Below, piece by piece: positions 23,196 to 37,330 of a DNA stretch of 64,000 nt (positions are counted from its first letter, which is position 1; every line of letters starts with the position of its first letter). Made by a program: the position numbers and the translations under genes. The notes under the pieces are model-generated. The model made no database searches and was not told where the DNA came from. It saw only the letters and a list, made by a program, of their open reading frames with translations. Origin of the DNA: Rusavskia elegans (Eukaryota; Ascomycota; Lecanoromycetes; Teloschistales; Teloschistaceae); NCBI GenBank assembly GCA_011316305.1, contig SAUG01000137.1, forward strand, positions 99,004 to 163,003, given 5' to 3'.

Positions 23196-24474
23196 ATAAA
23201 ATCAATACGCTAATTAAAACCAATTTAACTAATATAAAAATTTTAAATATTAGCTTCTATAGCGTACCAGACTCCGTTCTATATCACCGTTTGTTCTATC
23301 AATTTCTATCTTATATCATCGTCTATTCTATCAATCTCTGCTCTAATCGAAATCCTACTTTAATATAGTAATAGAAAAAAATAGTAAACAATTGTTTATA
23401 TAATATATAAACGCTGTATTAGCCTATAAATAGATTTGGATATTGATATTTTAAAAGTAAATTTATAAATATCGTATTCTATACTCTTTTAAAACAGTTA
23501 AATAATATACTATAAAAGATTAAATAAGTTTTATTAATGGAAATTCTAAAAAGACTAAAGATTAGAAATAAATATATTAGCTCGATCTTTAAACATCTAT
23601 AAAATCTTTTTAAAACCGTAGTTTAAAATGATACTAATATTAATCGCTATAGTTCTATTATAGAACTTTTTCCAATAGAAATCTAATTTCGATATTAATT
23701 TTAAATATAATATAAAAAAAATAAAAAGAAAATAGATAGAAATTATTAGAAAATGAGAATAGTAGATTAAAAGATATTTTATTAGTAATCTGTTATTTCG
23801 GTATTTTAAAATTAAAGATATTTTACGTTTTTAAAAAAGAAGATAGTACTATAAAATTTAAAAAAACGAAAATTTCTAACTAATATCGGCAGATACGATA
23901 GACGATTTCGTTTATTAATAGAATAGACGGTTTCGTTTATTTATAGTATAACGAGTTAAATCTATAGAATTACTAATACAGTAAAAGAAAGCTATAAAAA
24001 ATAATTTACTAAAATGAAAAAATAAATAAAAATATCAAGGAATTTGTAATTATCTATTATAGTTCTATTATATTTTCGAATGAAAGAGAAAAGATAAAAG
24101 CGTTCTATTTATATTATAAATTATAAAGCTATAGAAAAACTTTTTAGTACGTCGATAAAAGAATAGAAGATATTTAAAGAGATTATATATATACTAAAGC
24201 TATATATTAGTAGAAGTTCGTCGTAGATTTAGATGAAAAAAGAAATCATCTACTATTTAATATATAATCAACTAATATATTCGTTACTATTTCTATAATA
24301 TTATATTATTATAGTATCTATAGAAATAGTATTATTTTTTCTATATTATCGAAACTTTTTAGAAGAAAAAAAGATAGAATTTTAGAACTTTAAAAAAGGA
24401 ATTATATATAAGGATTTATAATATCTATAGTAGTTTTATATAAACTGTTTGCCAAGTATTTAAATATTTTTATA
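23196..24474. other. Mutated unidentified repeat DNA
   Basis: Contains CA/TG-poor sequence with two similar CGTTTATT...AATAGACGGTTTCG motifs near 23910-23940. A + frame near 24080-24270 is open for short stretches and rich in Tyr, as RIP makes from Cys and His codons. No family recognised. Confidence 0.35.
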
Positions 24475-24479
24475 GAAAT

Positions 24480-24683
24480 TATAAAATCTAGATTTTGTTT
24501 AAAGGATTGCGTAGTAGATAGATACGAGAAAAAAGTCTATTAAATAGTAGAACTAATTAATAGAAAGGAAAATCTCTTTCGTATAGAATTTTTATTCTGT
24601 TAAAACATCTAGCTACTAGCGCGTTTGATATCCGAAAGATTTGGCAGCCGCTTCGCAGTATAGTAAATCCTTCCGATTTTATA
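24480..24683 (+). mobile_element. Solo LTR, family C, copy 1 (204 bp)
   Basis: Starts TATAAAATCTAGATTTTG and ends CCTTCCGATTTTATA, which are TG...CA ends after C-to-T change. Flanked by a perfect 5-bp duplication GAAAT (24475-24479 and 24684-24688). The same LTR occurs at 26376, and a degraded copy lies at 44465. Confidence 0.8.
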
Positions 24684-24688
24684 GAAAT

Positions 24689-26370
24689 AGAATTTTTACT
24701 TTTCCGATAATTTTCTATAATATTCTTTTTGTATAATAGATATCTAATAAATACTTTGATACGCTTTTAATATCTTTTATTCTATTAGATAAACTTTTTT
24801 CATTTTTTCGTAATTATTAGATTAGATAAAGTGTCGGTTTTTCGTATTATAATAGAATAAATACTCTATCGAAAGTCCTTTTAATTTATCGATCTAGATA
24901 TTAATTATATAACGTTGTTATATTAATAATAGAAAAGATAATAATTAACTATATACTACGCGATTTTTGATATCCGAGATCTTTAGATAGAGCTAAAATG
25001 TTTTAGATAAAATAAAAATAGTTTATATAACTAGAAATAAAAAGATAATCTAAAATTTATTAATTATATAGATATACTAGAATAGCGTAAGATATTTTAA
25101 ACGGTATTATAGAATTTAGTCGTTTTTAATCCGTATTTTATCTTTTCTCTCGTTTAATCTACCATTATTACTAGTATTATAGATCTTTTTATCGTCTATT
25201 TATTATCTTTTACATTCTAAATTAATATTCTAGAATTGACTAAAACGTTACTTTTTAATATACCGAATTCTACGCTTTAATTTTAAAATATTCGATGGAA
25301 TTCGAATAGAAATTATAAAATAAAATATATATTAGTATTAAATCTTTATCGCTTGTCTATTTTATAACGCTGAGCGTTATAAAAGTCTACTTCGAATTTC
25401 AAATTTATATAATTTTTTATAATTTCGATTACTATTTGAAGATTTTTAAAAATTAATAGCTATTACTATATATACGCTAGCTATATACTATATTTAGAGT
25501 ATCGGAAATAGATTTTGAAAAAATCAAAATAATAAATAGTAATAGAAAAAAAGAAATAGCGATAATAGAAATTATCGATTATAGAAAGTACCTAGATTAT
25601 AAATATTGGAAATAAATTAGAAAAGATATTCGAAGACTTAAATTTAATAAATAGAAAATATTTAGGCTATAGCTATTATAGATAGATAAAGTATTACTCC
25701 GTTATAATTATTTTACTAATATTATTTCTTTCCTATAGAATCTAGATTAAAATCTAGAAAATCATTAACAAATAGATATTAATAGCGTTTTTATATAATC
25801 TAGAAAGATTGATTAGACTTTATATATTATTAATAGAAGAGACGATTCATTTATAGCTAGAATTTTTTTTTAAAACGCTATTAAAATATATAGCGATATG
25901 ATTTTCGAAGTATAGATAATTAGAATTATAGTTTTAGATAATTTCAAAAGATAATTATAGGAGTTTTATAAAAGATTAAATTATTTATAGTACGAAATAA
26001 AGTAAACCATCTAAAATCGATGATTATAAAAAAATGTTAAAAGTGATTTATTTTAAACTATATATCGTAAATCTTCTAAAGTATTCGAATAGTATTATAG
26101 ATATTGATTAGCGGAAATATATAATAGAAAAAAAGATTAGATAAAATAGAAACGGTATAAATTCTTTATAAATATTAAAAAAATATCGAAACGATAGTAA
26201 AAAACTTTCAAATCTACTATATTATTTGAATTAACTATTATAATTTTAGTATAATAGTAAAGATATACGTTTCATTTTTCGTTTTTTAATATACGACGAA
26301 TCTAAATTATATAATACTTTTTTACTCTGATTTTTGGAAAATCTATAATATGAATATTATTCGATAATGT
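24689..26370. other. Mutated unidentified repeat DNA between two solo LTRs
   Basis: Stop-filled in all frames. Because each flanking LTR has its own target duplication (the second with one mismatch), this is probably not the interior of a family-C element. No motifs recognised. Confidence 0.35.
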
Positions 26371-26375
26371 TTTAT

Positions 26376-27510
26376 TGTAAAGTCTAGGCCTCGTTTAAAG
26401 AACTGCGTAGTAGATAGATACGAGGAAAGAGTCTATTAGAGGATAGAACTAATTAATAGAAAAAAAAACTTTCTTCGTACAGAGTTTTTACTATTAGGGC
26501 CTCTATCTTAGAGGCAAATAGCTGTTCCTGAACAGTAGATTGATGACTAATCAATGTCTGATTGGTTAAAATCTCGTCGTTCGCGAGAATTCCGCGAAGA
26601 CGTTCATTTGGTGATTAGTTTTAACGAATTAAAAATTGGCTCGCTGTATTACGTAATCAGAAGTAATATAGAAACTTTAAGTTTAGTTAAAACTAGGCTT
26701 TTCTACTAACTAGAAGTTTACTAGTTATTAATTAACCTTTAGATTACTCGTTAACAACGAATTGAATTTTCAATATTAATTCAACATCTAGTTAACAGCG
26801 TATATTTCTATTAACTTTAATAATGAAATAGGTCTAAAAATAAGCGAGCTTTTAGATCACGTGATTATCCAGTCTAATTCGTCGATTTTAGTACTCTAGA
26901 TACCCTATAGAAGACGTAAAAATCGGATGAAAATTTCCAAAAAAGAGGTTTTCTCGGGATTCGAACTCTGAACTGCTTAGTAATCATTCTAGAATTAGTA
27001 ATCAGAATTTTAATAGGTGAGATTCAAAGAGTCAAGTGATAAGGAAATAATCTATCTACTAATCTATACTAGTACTACTAATTAATTAATTACGCGAAAA
27101 TCGATTATTTAAAATCGATTTTTCCGCGAATTAAAGAGTTTAAATTTGAACTTCTAGTTAACTTCTAACTAACAACGATTCAATTTCTAGTTGACTAGAT
27201 ATTATAGATAATTATCAATCTATCTACTGTTTATAAACAGTTTAAATAAATCTTTTATTAGATATAACATTTTGTTTTTATTAAATTTCTAGTAAAATCG
27301 AATTCTCGATAGATTTAAAATCGATATAATGTTTCTAATAATTTAACTTTAATTTCTAGTAGTTTTTAAATTAATTTAACGTTTTAAATAACTTTATTTC
27401 AACGTTTTATTCAAGAACGAGTACTTGCTTCTAAGATAGCTACTAGTACGTTCAATATCCGAAAGATTTAATAGCCGCTTCGTAGTATAGTAAATCCTTC
27501 CGGCCTTATA
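26376..27510 (+). mobile_element. Solo LTR, family C, copy 2, split by T1 copy 3
   Basis: The LTR begins TGTAAAGTCTAGGCCTCG and ends CCTTCCGGCCTTATA, about 202 bp once the T1 insertion is removed. Flanks TTTAT (26371-26375) and GTTAT (27511-27515) match at four of five bases. It keeps the terminal TG and more CA/TG than copy 1. Confidence 0.75.
26506..27436 (-). mobile_element. T1 element copy 3, inside a solo LTR
   Basis: 931 bp. Ends TCTTAGAGGCAAATAGCTG and complement TCTTAGAAGCAAGTACTCG; TA flanks at 26504-26505 and 27437-27438 restore the LTR sequence when T1 is removed, giving an empty site from copy 1 of the LTR. tRNA-like module on the - strand at about 26945-27040. Confidence 0.88.
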
Positions 27511-27515
27511 GTTAT

Positions 27516-28841
27516 ATTTCTCTATATCAAAATTCGCTTCAAATCTTTATATTATATCTATAATTTGAATTTGTAATATAATTAGATATAGTATATAGAC
27601 AGATATTTTTTATATATATCTATAGTTAAATCGTTTTTTAAACTTTTTATTAAATCTAATATAGAATTATAGATATACAAAATACTAGTATATTATATAT
27701 TTATACTATTATTAACTTTAAAAATCTATATAAATAGCCGCGCGTTCTATAGATATATTTTTATAATATTTACTTTTACTTTTAATCTTTTTTTTTCGGT
27801 ATATTTTTTTTAATATAAACGGTATATACGCCTTTTATTTATAATATATATAGCTTTTCTATAAATTTACTAATTTATTTTCGCTTTATTAATATTAGAT
27901 TTCCGCGTTATCTACTTCTAATATAAGATCTAGAAAACGTATATTCCTATATTATAACGCGTTTCGAATATTTTTAGAAGCCTATATATTCGTATATATA
28001 CTAAATAAAGCCTCTAAATCGGATTTCTTATTTTATATCTAGTATTATAAATATTTTTTCTTTATTTATACGTTAGAAATAAACGGAAACCGATTATATT
28101 CGTAATATATAAAGTATATAATCTATCTAGATATATAGAATAATTATAATTCTTTCTATCTATACTTTTCTATTCTATTTAACGCGTAATATAGCTAATT
28201 ATAGGCGTAGTAAAGATATTTTGAAATCGAAAAATAGCTATTATAGCTTTTAATCTACTTCGGTATAATAGAGACTTTATACTATAACTGTAGCTATATG
28301 ATATAACTATAGAAAATATTTTTCTAATAGAAAATCGTATCTAATATTATCGATATATATAACGATTTTAATTCGAGCCCGAAACTATTTACTAGAAACC
28401 TTCTAGGCGTTAATTAAAATACGGACGTTATTCCTCTTATCGCTATATATATAAACAAGATACAATTCTATTAAAATAGTAGTTTCTAGTATATAACGCT
28501 ATTTATTTTTCTAGTATTTTTAATATAAAGTTCGTAATTATAGAATAACGCTATAAATTAACTTATAAATTATATTTATAGGTAATCGAATAATCTTTTT
28601 ATAGAAAATTAGCTACGGTTATATTTAATCCGATCAGTTGTATACGTTATTAGATAAATATAGAATATATATTTTTTTAAATTTTCGGCTTTATTATTAT
28701 TATAATTTACGCGCTTTCAAATATTTTATTTATTTTCTATCTATACTCTACCGGTATAGATATCGACTCCGATTTTTTTCGGATTATATATTTATAGTTA
28801 GTATAAATTTATATCGATTTCTAGTTTATTTATATAGTTCC
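27516..28841. other. Mutated unidentified repeat DNA
   Basis: An open frame at 28638-28871 (+, 77 codons from TTG) runs into the copia LTR and is Tyr/Phe/Ile-rich, so I take it as chance. The - strand also reads as a degraded protein without recognisable motifs. Confidence 0.4.
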
Positions 28842-28846
28842 AGTTC

Positions 28847-29022
28847 TATTGGAAGTACGTATTACGTATAATAGTTGTATCAAGGCGTCAAAGACGCTAG
28901 TACCGATCAGGTCTAATAGTTTTAGGCGCTAAAGTCCTACTATTATCTTTTTATATATTTAGTTTAAACGAAAGCCTATTTTAAAATATTAAAATTAATA
29001 TTTTATATATACAATTTTAATA
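28847..29022 (+). repeat. 5' LTR of copia-type copy 1
   Basis: 176 bp. Begins TATTGGAAGTACGTATTACG; contains CGCTAGTACCGATCAGG and CGAAAGCCTA. The interior following it begins GATTATAAATCCGG, in the primer-binding position. Confidence 0.88.
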
Positions 29023-29099
29023 GATTATAAATCCGGAAACGTTCGTCGAATTAGCTAATAATGGTTATTATTATTATTCGCGAGAATTATTTCTTTATA

Positions 29100-32000
29100 T
29101 TTAATTTCTTTACGTTTTTATTAAATTTACTTTTTTTATCTATCTTTCGATAGATCCGGTATATATTATTAAACGGAATAGAATATCTAATACGGCGGAC
29201 GATAAAGTCTATAACTATACTACTACCTATAAATATTCAAGTAACTGCCGAAATGAAAAATAGCTAAATAGACCTTTTTTATTTTATTTTATAATTTTTC
29301 CAGCCGTTTAAATTACAAACTTTTTTACTTTTAAATAGAATATAAATCGCTAATTTACTGCGTATAGTTATTAAAAGAATATTACGCTAGATACGGTAGT
29401 TAGACTTTTAAAATTGGATTTTTTATAATAATTAGTTTTATATTCCACCGTCTAGCTAATACTAACTATCGGCGTAAATTTTATAGTAATTTAAATAGCC
29501 AAATTTATACTAGCTATTATAAATAAATAAGAGAAACGATTATCTAATTAATTTAATATAAGCTAAAATCTAAATAAAATAGAAAGCTAGTAAATTATAT
29601 TTCTAGCTATTATATTTTTTCTAATCTCCTAATAGTCTAAACGAACTCCTATTATTCTTAAATTAACTAATTTATTTCTAAAACTAAAGCTAATAAATCC
29701 AACTTTCGACTTGATTAGTTATATTATCCAGTTCTAAATAGTATAAATATTTAAAGCTTTTTATTTATTACTAAAAACTATTATATCGTTTTAATTTTCG
29801 AAGTTTTATCTAATCTATTCTAAATTTTATATCTACTTTTATATTATTATTATTATTACTAAAACCTTATACTAATTTTTATAATTTTAAAAGTTTTAAA
29901 TAATAGTTCTTTTAGAAACTATCTAATAACCTCCGGGTAAACTAAACTATCTATAATTTCTAAATTTCTATTAAAAACTATAGGCTTCTATATAACTAAT
30001 AGTAAATCGATTTTACTATTTAAAACTATCTACGTCCGGATTCTACCTCGGTAATTACTATATATCGAAATTACTTTCTATTATATTTAAAGATAATTCG
30101 GATCTTTTTATAGTTTTCGATCTTTTTCTAATATTTTTAAATCCGAATAATCTATTCGACTTCGAAGTTATTATATTTTCTAGGTATTTATTTCTAGATT
30201 TTTATTTAGATTTATTTATCTATAGCGTTATTCCTCGCGGGAATTTATAATCTAGTATAAAATTTAGTAATATATCTATCCCTAAATTATTTATTTTAGA
30301 TAATATAAAATTAGAGAGTTCTAGCTGCTAAATATATAGCTCCGAAGCTCGAGACCTATTTAGATTATAAAAATTAAGAGGAAGCTATTATAGTCTATTT
30401 CGTTTTTAATAACTTCCGTTATTACTAAAGATCTTTTACTCCCGGCTTCTTTTAACTACGAGGAAAAACGTATAGAAAATACCTATATAGTAATAAAAAC
30501 GATCTATAATATTAATATTAAAACCTTTATAAAAGTTATTATATTAGATATTAATAAAAAAACTAGATGGATTCTAGATATAATATAGAATCTATAGTAT
30601 CGATAAATTTATAGAATCTAACGTCTAGCTAGATATTTTCTATTATAATAGCTTTTTCGAAAATATAGAAGTTTATATAGCTAAATTTCGCAAGTTTGCT
30701 AATAAAATTTAGCTATAGGCGTTATTATTTTAGAAAGAATTTTTATTTTAAAATTTCTTCGGAGCTTTAAAACTATTTTTAGCTACTTCTGGATCTCGTT
30801 TACCTGCAATAACGTTATCGTTAGTAATAAAAATAAATAAAAATAGAAAATAGTTATTTTAGACGAATCTAATAGTATTACTATTAGCGTAGAATATTAC
30901 TAATATAGTAATAGCGAGTCTACTACAATTAGAACTAAAGCTTTTCTATTTATAAATAATTGGAATAAGTAAATTATTAAAGTCGACTACTATTTCTATT
31001 ATAACCGAGACGGCTTTATAAAAAATATCTATTTTAGTCTATATATAAAATTGAAAAATATTTAGATAATAGAGGAATAAAATAATAGCGGTAGTAAATA
31101 CTGAAAAAGTAATAATAATAAAAATAAAGGCGGTAAAAGAAAGGACGGTAAAGATAAAATATCTAAAAACAACAAATCTAAAAATAAATCTGCCGAGTTT
31201 TAAAAAATACTAAATTTTAATATAATAATACTTGTTTCTACTAACTTTAGTTTTATAATTTTCGTTTCTATAGCTTTATCGATTTTATTAAATAAACTAG
31301 ATTTTATTAACGGTTAGATATTCGACTATATCTATAATTAGTATATTATCTTCTAATAGTACTTTTAATCGAATCTAGTAGAAAATCTATTTAGAGCGAA
31401 TCTATAACTAGTATTAGTAATACTATTAACTTCCGACCGATTACTAAAGATACTATTATATTTAACTATTTTATCGATAACAAATATTGCTTTATAGAAT
31501 TCTAAAATATTTTTTATATCTTCGGGTCCGGTATTAACTTTCTAATAATATTAAAGATTCAAAAAATAGATAATAAAGTAATTATTAAAAACTATAGCTT
31601 TAGCTTTAATTTTAGTATTCCGAATCTAATATTAACTATCTATATATACGAAAGTCTATTTTTACTAAATATTAATATTATATAATACGGTTCTATAAAA
31701 TCTTTTTTTTTCTATCTTTATTTTCATTTTTATTAATATATTAATATAAATTGATAGTATTTAATATATCCGATTTAGATATTTTAGTAACTGAAATTTT
31801 TATAAATTGGTTTATATATCTATAGAAATCGATTTATTTAAAGTTTCTGAATTTAAATCCAGTTTCTAAAAAATTTATATTTAAGATAAATAATATAAAT
31901 AATTTTATAGAAGCTATTTCTATTTAGATAGTGGTTTTATAAATTTTATTAATACTAATCGTATAGTCTCTATTTAAAAGAAATAAGAATCTAGTAGTAT

Positions 32001-34640
32001 ATAATAGATGCTAATTTATCTTTAGTTTTCTAGATAATTATATCTTGAACTATAGTATCTATATAACTAAAATAAAAGATTTTTCTACGCCTATAATGAA
32101 AAAGGTATTTTTATTATTAAATATTTCTATAGCAATAGTAAATTTAGAAGTTATATTCTATTTAAAAGTTTAATTAATAGAGATATCTAGTAGGAATCTA
32201 CCGTATTTAATAATCTATAATAAAATAGTACTTTAAAGTATTTCGGGTAAATACTAATTTATAAAGCTTATCTTATATTAATTTATAGCGGCTTTACTTA
32301 AATATGTTAACTACTATTTATCAAAATTACTATTTTCCTTTATTTCCAGTTATTTAGTAGTAAACTAGATATAATTCTATATAAAAAGAAATACGATAAA
32401 CTTCTAGAATTAAATCGATTCTATATTCTAGGTTTTATAGCGTATCCGATATATAATAAAAAAAAACTCGAAAATTCTATAATCGGAGCTATATATAAAT
32501 TTTAGTCGGTTACTTTAATAATATAATCGATAAACTATTAAATTATTAAAATAAAATCTTCTATATTTTTTTTATAGTATTTAAAGAAATAGAGTAAATT
32601 CTAGATTTATTAGATCTATTGGAATTATAAAAATTAGAAAATAAATTTAAATAGTAGCTTCTACGGAACTAGTAGTATATTAATAGAAGGTCTAATTCTA
32701 GAAAATAGTAGTTATAATCTAGTACTTTTCTATTAATATCTAAACTAATCGTTTCTTTTTACTAAATTCCGATATTTTACCGAATTTCTTCTATCTATAG
32801 TTAAATTCTATCGTCGATTATTCTATCTACTAGTCTTTATATTAACTAGGTTAATAACTTTAATCTATATTCTAATAAAATTCCGCCCTATTTTTAAACT
32901 ATTATATCTCGCCTATAAATCGATTATATTATCTAATAATCAATTAAATTTCTATATAATTTTTTTAAATTCCGAGTACTAGATAAATATGATATTTTTT
33001 TAATAAATCTAAAAATAAATATCTATATAATTATTAATACTATAAAAAAAGTTACTATATAAAATTCTTCCGATTTCTAATTATATAAAAAGGCTATAGA
33101 ATTATTTTGTATCGACGAATAGCGTAAAACTATAGAAGAAAAATTAGTATTATAAGAATTAAATAATAGTTAGCTACTATATACTAGAATATTACTATTT
33201 TCTATAAAAGATATTTTAGAAGATAAATAGATATATAAAATTAAAAGAGATACCGATAGTAAAATTACGCGTTTTAAAGCTCGCTAGAGTATTTATAGCT
33301 TTAAATAGGAAACCGGCGTCGATTTTAACGAAACCTTAATTTCTAGTATTAAACTAATATTATATAAATCTATTTTCACTATAGCTATCGCTTATAGCCT
33401 AGAATTTGATTAAATAGATATTAAGACCGACTTCTGTTATATTTATATAAAAAGAATTGTCTAAATATAATATTCTATCGGTTTTAGCGACTTTAATATA
33501 ATATATAAATTTCGGAAAGTCTTTTATAGTTTTAAATAATCGTCTCGAGTCTAGTACTACTACTTTACTAAATTCTTTACTACTATCGGCTTTAAATTTT
33601 AAGAATTCGATTATAGTATCTTTTATAATAGTATATATATTATCGGTATTTATCTTTATAATTTCTTTCTATATAGTACTAGTTATTCGAACTTTAATTA
33701 TATTAAGATATATTTAACTAAATATTTCTAAATATTAGATTTAGACTTTATTAATTTCTATTTCAGTATAAAGATTATTAGAAATAGAAAACCCTATATA
33801 ATTTAGTAAAACTAAACTCTAAATAATAATATAAATTTTTAAAGATAATAGTTTTATTATTTTTAAAAGAATATTTCTACTTTTATAGATTTCGGATTTT
33901 ATTTGGAAACCGTCTCTACAATTTAACATTATTTTCTATTAATAAAGAATAAATATTAGAACGCTATTAGCTCTTTAATATATACTATATTTAGAACTCG
34001 TTCTAATATTATTTTCGCCGTCTCGATTATTAGTCGATATTTATTTAACTCTATAAGCTACTATTAGATCGCTATTACTAGAAATTTTAAATATCTTTAT
34101 AAAACGGTATACTTTATTTTTATTTATAAAGGCGATCTATAGAAGCTTCGAGAGTATATCGATATCGATTAAATAGATAACTATAAAATCCGTTACTCTA
34201 CTTTTAAATACGTTTTCGATATTAAATCCGGCGCTATTAGCTAGTCTACTAAATAGTAAACTACTATAGCTATATCGACTATCGAAATAGAATTTAATAG
34301 TAAAACTAAAATTAATAAAGAAGATATTTAGATAAATTATATCTTAAATTAAATAATAATTAATAATTAAAATCTAAATACTAATCTAAATACGAAAATC
34401 ATTTATAATAATAATAAAAGCGCTATTACTTTTACTAAATATCTTTAGTTCTATAGATATATTAAATATATTAATATCTATATTATTTTCCTATTCGAAA
34501 AAATCGCTAATAAAACTATCGACTTCTAGTATAATCCAATAGAGTAAATAGTCGCTAATAGATTTACTAAAGCTTTAAATAAAAGTAAATTCAAGATTTT
34601 CTATATAGTATTTAGATTTAAAAATCTAAAAGCGCTCTAA
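29100..34640 (+). pseudogene. gag-pol remnant of copia-type copy 1
   Basis: Order seen on +: a zinc knuckle of the CX2CX4HX4C type at 30991-31032, in which the ligand codons now read Tyr, Tyr, Phe and Tyr; a Lys/Asp/Ser-rich stretch to about 31200; an integrase-like region about 32000-32700 (weak); reverse transcriptase from about 33319, where VDFNETL and FDxIDIKTDF-like text is readable; the YxDD catalytic site at 33651-33662 now reading Tyr-Leu-Tyr-Asn; and RNase H at about 34200-34330, with an AISTIEIEF-like motif. Many in-frame TAA/TAG stops. The enzyme is certainly inactive. The arrangement (integrase before RT) is the Ty1/copia order, though the integrase assignment is only moderately certain. 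Confidence 0.8.
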
Positions 34641-34851
34641 ACTTTATAGAATAATAGAAATATTCTATCTAAATTATAAAAATTTTTCTAATAATTAGTT
34701 TCCTCGGAATATAATTAATTTCGGACTACTAGCGATTACTATATACCTATAAATATTGTAATCGAAGAGTATAATATATATTATAAAAGATAGTTAAACC
34801 TTTAAATGATTCTAGACTCTATAGATCTTTTTATTTAATTAATATATTTTT

Positions 34852-35733
34852 ATTTTAATATTCGATTAACCAGTAGTTCGGTAAATAAATCAAATGTTAG
34901 TATACCAGTATTAAATATACGATAGTAAAGTTTATATTCTAGTTAAAATAATATAAATAACGGTTCTTTGGAATTTTAATTTAAATGTATTTAGTAATAT
35001 AACGTATTCTTTAATCGATAATTTAACGTAGTTTTCTTTTACTAGTAATATAAGCCCCTCGTAAATACTACGATTTACTAAAAGCTTTTACGTACGTATA
35101 TATTCCCGTAATAGCTATAACTATATACTAAACTAAACGATAGTATATCCGTAAAACCTATATCTACCCGCCGAGTCGTCGACTATTTTATTATAGTTAG
35201 AGTAACCTATTTCGACTTTAACCTAAATCTTTTCTTTACCGCCTTCAAAATATACTATCTAATCTCTCTATTCCTTTTTAATCTAATCGACCGGATAAAG
35301 CTTCTAGCTATAGTAGCCAGCGTATTATCTAGCGACTTTTTTAAAGCTAAATAGATTAAAAAATACCTTAATAGTTTAGCGGAGCGTTTAGGTACGGGTA
35401 ATATAATAAATATAGCCGATATAATAACTATAGATAATTACTTCGCAGTATAATAGATAGATATAGCGGAAATATTAGATACTTATAATTATTTTTAACG
35501 TCGAAAAAAAACTAGATAGTAGAGGATTCGTAATCGCGAATAAAAAAGGAAATAGTTAAAATAGAAGTGATTAACGTTGTAAATTTTACCTGACGAACTT
35601 TAACTGTAAAAATTTCTTTACACGTAAATATAATAATCGTTATCGTATATAACGTTTATAAAATATATATATATATATAAAAACTCAATATAGTTTCAAA
35701 TAGAAACTTTTTAAAAAAATAGATTTTCCTATA
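34852..35733 (-). mobile_element. Ret-B copy 5, inserted in copia-type copy 1
   Basis: Reverse Ret-B of about 880 bp. Comparison with the intact copia copy 2 shows the break. A TAATATATTTTTAT / TAATATTTTAT-like duplication of about 12 bp flanks it. The right end carries the complement of the 5' end (AACTCAATATAGTTTCAAAT). The GTATACCAGTATTAAATATACG block matches the un-mutated derivative near 21880. Confidence 0.75.
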
Positions 35734-37154
35734 TAATATTTTATAAATCGATTGCCTTTATATATTTTTTAATAACGTATTCGATCGAAATCTATATATA
35801 GTCGCTTATATCATGATACGATCTTTTATTTTAGTAATAAAATACTAAAAAGGTACTTTTAGTCTAAATTTAACTAAATTCTATATTAGATCTAATATAT
35901 TAACTAGTTCTAATTTCGATAAACGTTTTTTAATTGCCTAGTAGATTATTCTAACTTTATATAAGACTTTTCGGAACTAATATAGAAATAGTCTAGTTAA
36001 TATTCTAGCCGCTAGCTGCCCGTTATATATTTTTCGACTACTATTTACCATTATATTTTCGGATATATTTTTATTAATTTTATACCGTCTAATAAATAAA
36101 ATATATTATTCGATTTTTAATTTTCTATATTTCTATTCAACGTTATTTACAGCCGTTATAGATTTAGATAATCTTTAAAAATATAATCTTACCGTCTATA
36201 TTTCTAGAAAACTCGATCTATATAAATATATAAAAGTATTTAATAAATTATTCGATTACTTTTAAATTTATATCGTTTTTAAAACTATTATAATCATCTT
36301 TTCTATTTCTAACCTCGAATACTATTTTATCTAAACCTCGAATCTAAATATTATTAGATAAAAAATAATATTAATAGATTTCGGGATTATAATATCTTTA
36401 ACCGTCTGTAGCTAGATATTAATAATATATATATACGTATCGGAATATTTATTATCTAGATATACCGCTAGATTAACTATAGAACTCTATATTATTTCTA
36501 GAAATAGTATTATTAGAGCGCCGTAATCGTTAATAATCCGAAAATTTATATTAACTTTAAAAATTATAGTAAATAACTTTTTTTCTAATACTATCTAGGC
36601 GATATAAACTTCGATATATTTATAAAGGTTTATATTATTTTAATAGGCGTTTAGTATACGTTTTTTTAATAAATTAAAAAGAAATATAAAATCTATAGCC
36701 TTTAGTATTTCGGCAGTATTAATTATAACTACTAATATCTATAAGTTATTACTAAATAGATACTTTCGATCGCTAAAACTCTAGATATACCTTTCTAGTC
36801 GAGCGATATCCGTTTTAAATATTTTAAACGAATCTATACTATAAACTAGTATTTATACTTGTATTCTACCGAATATACTCCTTTATAAAAATTATAGAAT
36901 ACTATAGAAACTATAGAAACTCTATTTTCTTTTACCTAGATATAAATTTATATAATTTATATATATAGATCTACTATAGGAATCTTATTTTTTTTTCTTA
37001 TCTTCTTCGTATTATATATCTACTATAGGAATTCCTTAAACTTAATTCTCGCTGTTATATAAACTCTTTTTTCTATAGGTTTTTTTAGTAAATATATAGC
37101 GAGTCAATTTAGATTTATTTTAAGTATATATATAATATATTATTCGTATAAAAG
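35734..37154 (+). other. Conserved extra region 3' of pol in the copia-type element
   Basis: About 1.4 kb (1.6 kb with the part before the Ret-B insertion) between RNase H and the 3' LTR, shared with copy 2 (55755-57330, -) and in part with copy 3. Ty1/copia elements usually end soon after RNase H, so this is longer than expected. Frames on either strand are stop-broken; I see no env-like or other motif. It could be an extra ORF, an antisense ORF or non-coding. Confidence 0.5.
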
Positions 37155-37330
37155 AATTAGAAATTTATATTATATATAATAGCTATACTAAAGCGTTAAA
37201 GGCGCTAGTACCGATCGGGCCTAATAGTTTTAGGTATTAAAGTTCTACTACTTCCTTTTTATATATTTAATTTAGACGAAAGCCTACTTTAGTAAATCAA
37301 GCTTGATATTCTATATATATAATTTCAATA
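37155..37330 (+). repeat. 3' LTR of copia-type copy 1
   Basis: 176 bp, matching the 5' LTR with transition differences; ends TTTCAATA. Contains GGCGCTAGTACCGATCGGG and GACGAAAGCCTACTTTAG. Confidence 0.88.

Larger units (their letters stand above)
28847..37330 (+). mobile_element. Ty1/copia-type LTR retrotransposon, copy 1 (about 7.6 kb plus an inserted Ret-B)
   Basis: Two LTRs of exactly 176 bp (28847-29022 and 37155-37330) in direct orientation, with termini of the TRTTRGAAGTACG...TTTCAAYA type. The interior holds a zinc knuckle, then reverse transcriptase, then RNase H, in copia order. A Ret-B insertion (about 34852-35733) interrupts the 3' part. Unlike copy 2, the flanking 5-mers (AGTTC and TATTT) do not match, so one end may have been rearranged. 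All frames are broken. The 3' part after RNase H, about 1.6 kb without the insertion, has no recognised domain. Confidence 0.88.

Noticed and set aside
24480..27510. One complete LTR element with family-C LTRs at both ends
   Set aside because: Each LTR has its own flanking duplication (GAAAT/GAAAT; TTTAT/GTTAT), so they are better read as two solo LTRs.
28638..28871. 77-codon open frame on +
   Set aside because: TTG start, runs across the boundary into the copia LTR, Tyr/Phe/Ile-rich low-information protein.
35670..35690. TA-rich runs as promoters or origins
   Set aside because: Such runs are everywhere in this sequence and carry no specific signal.
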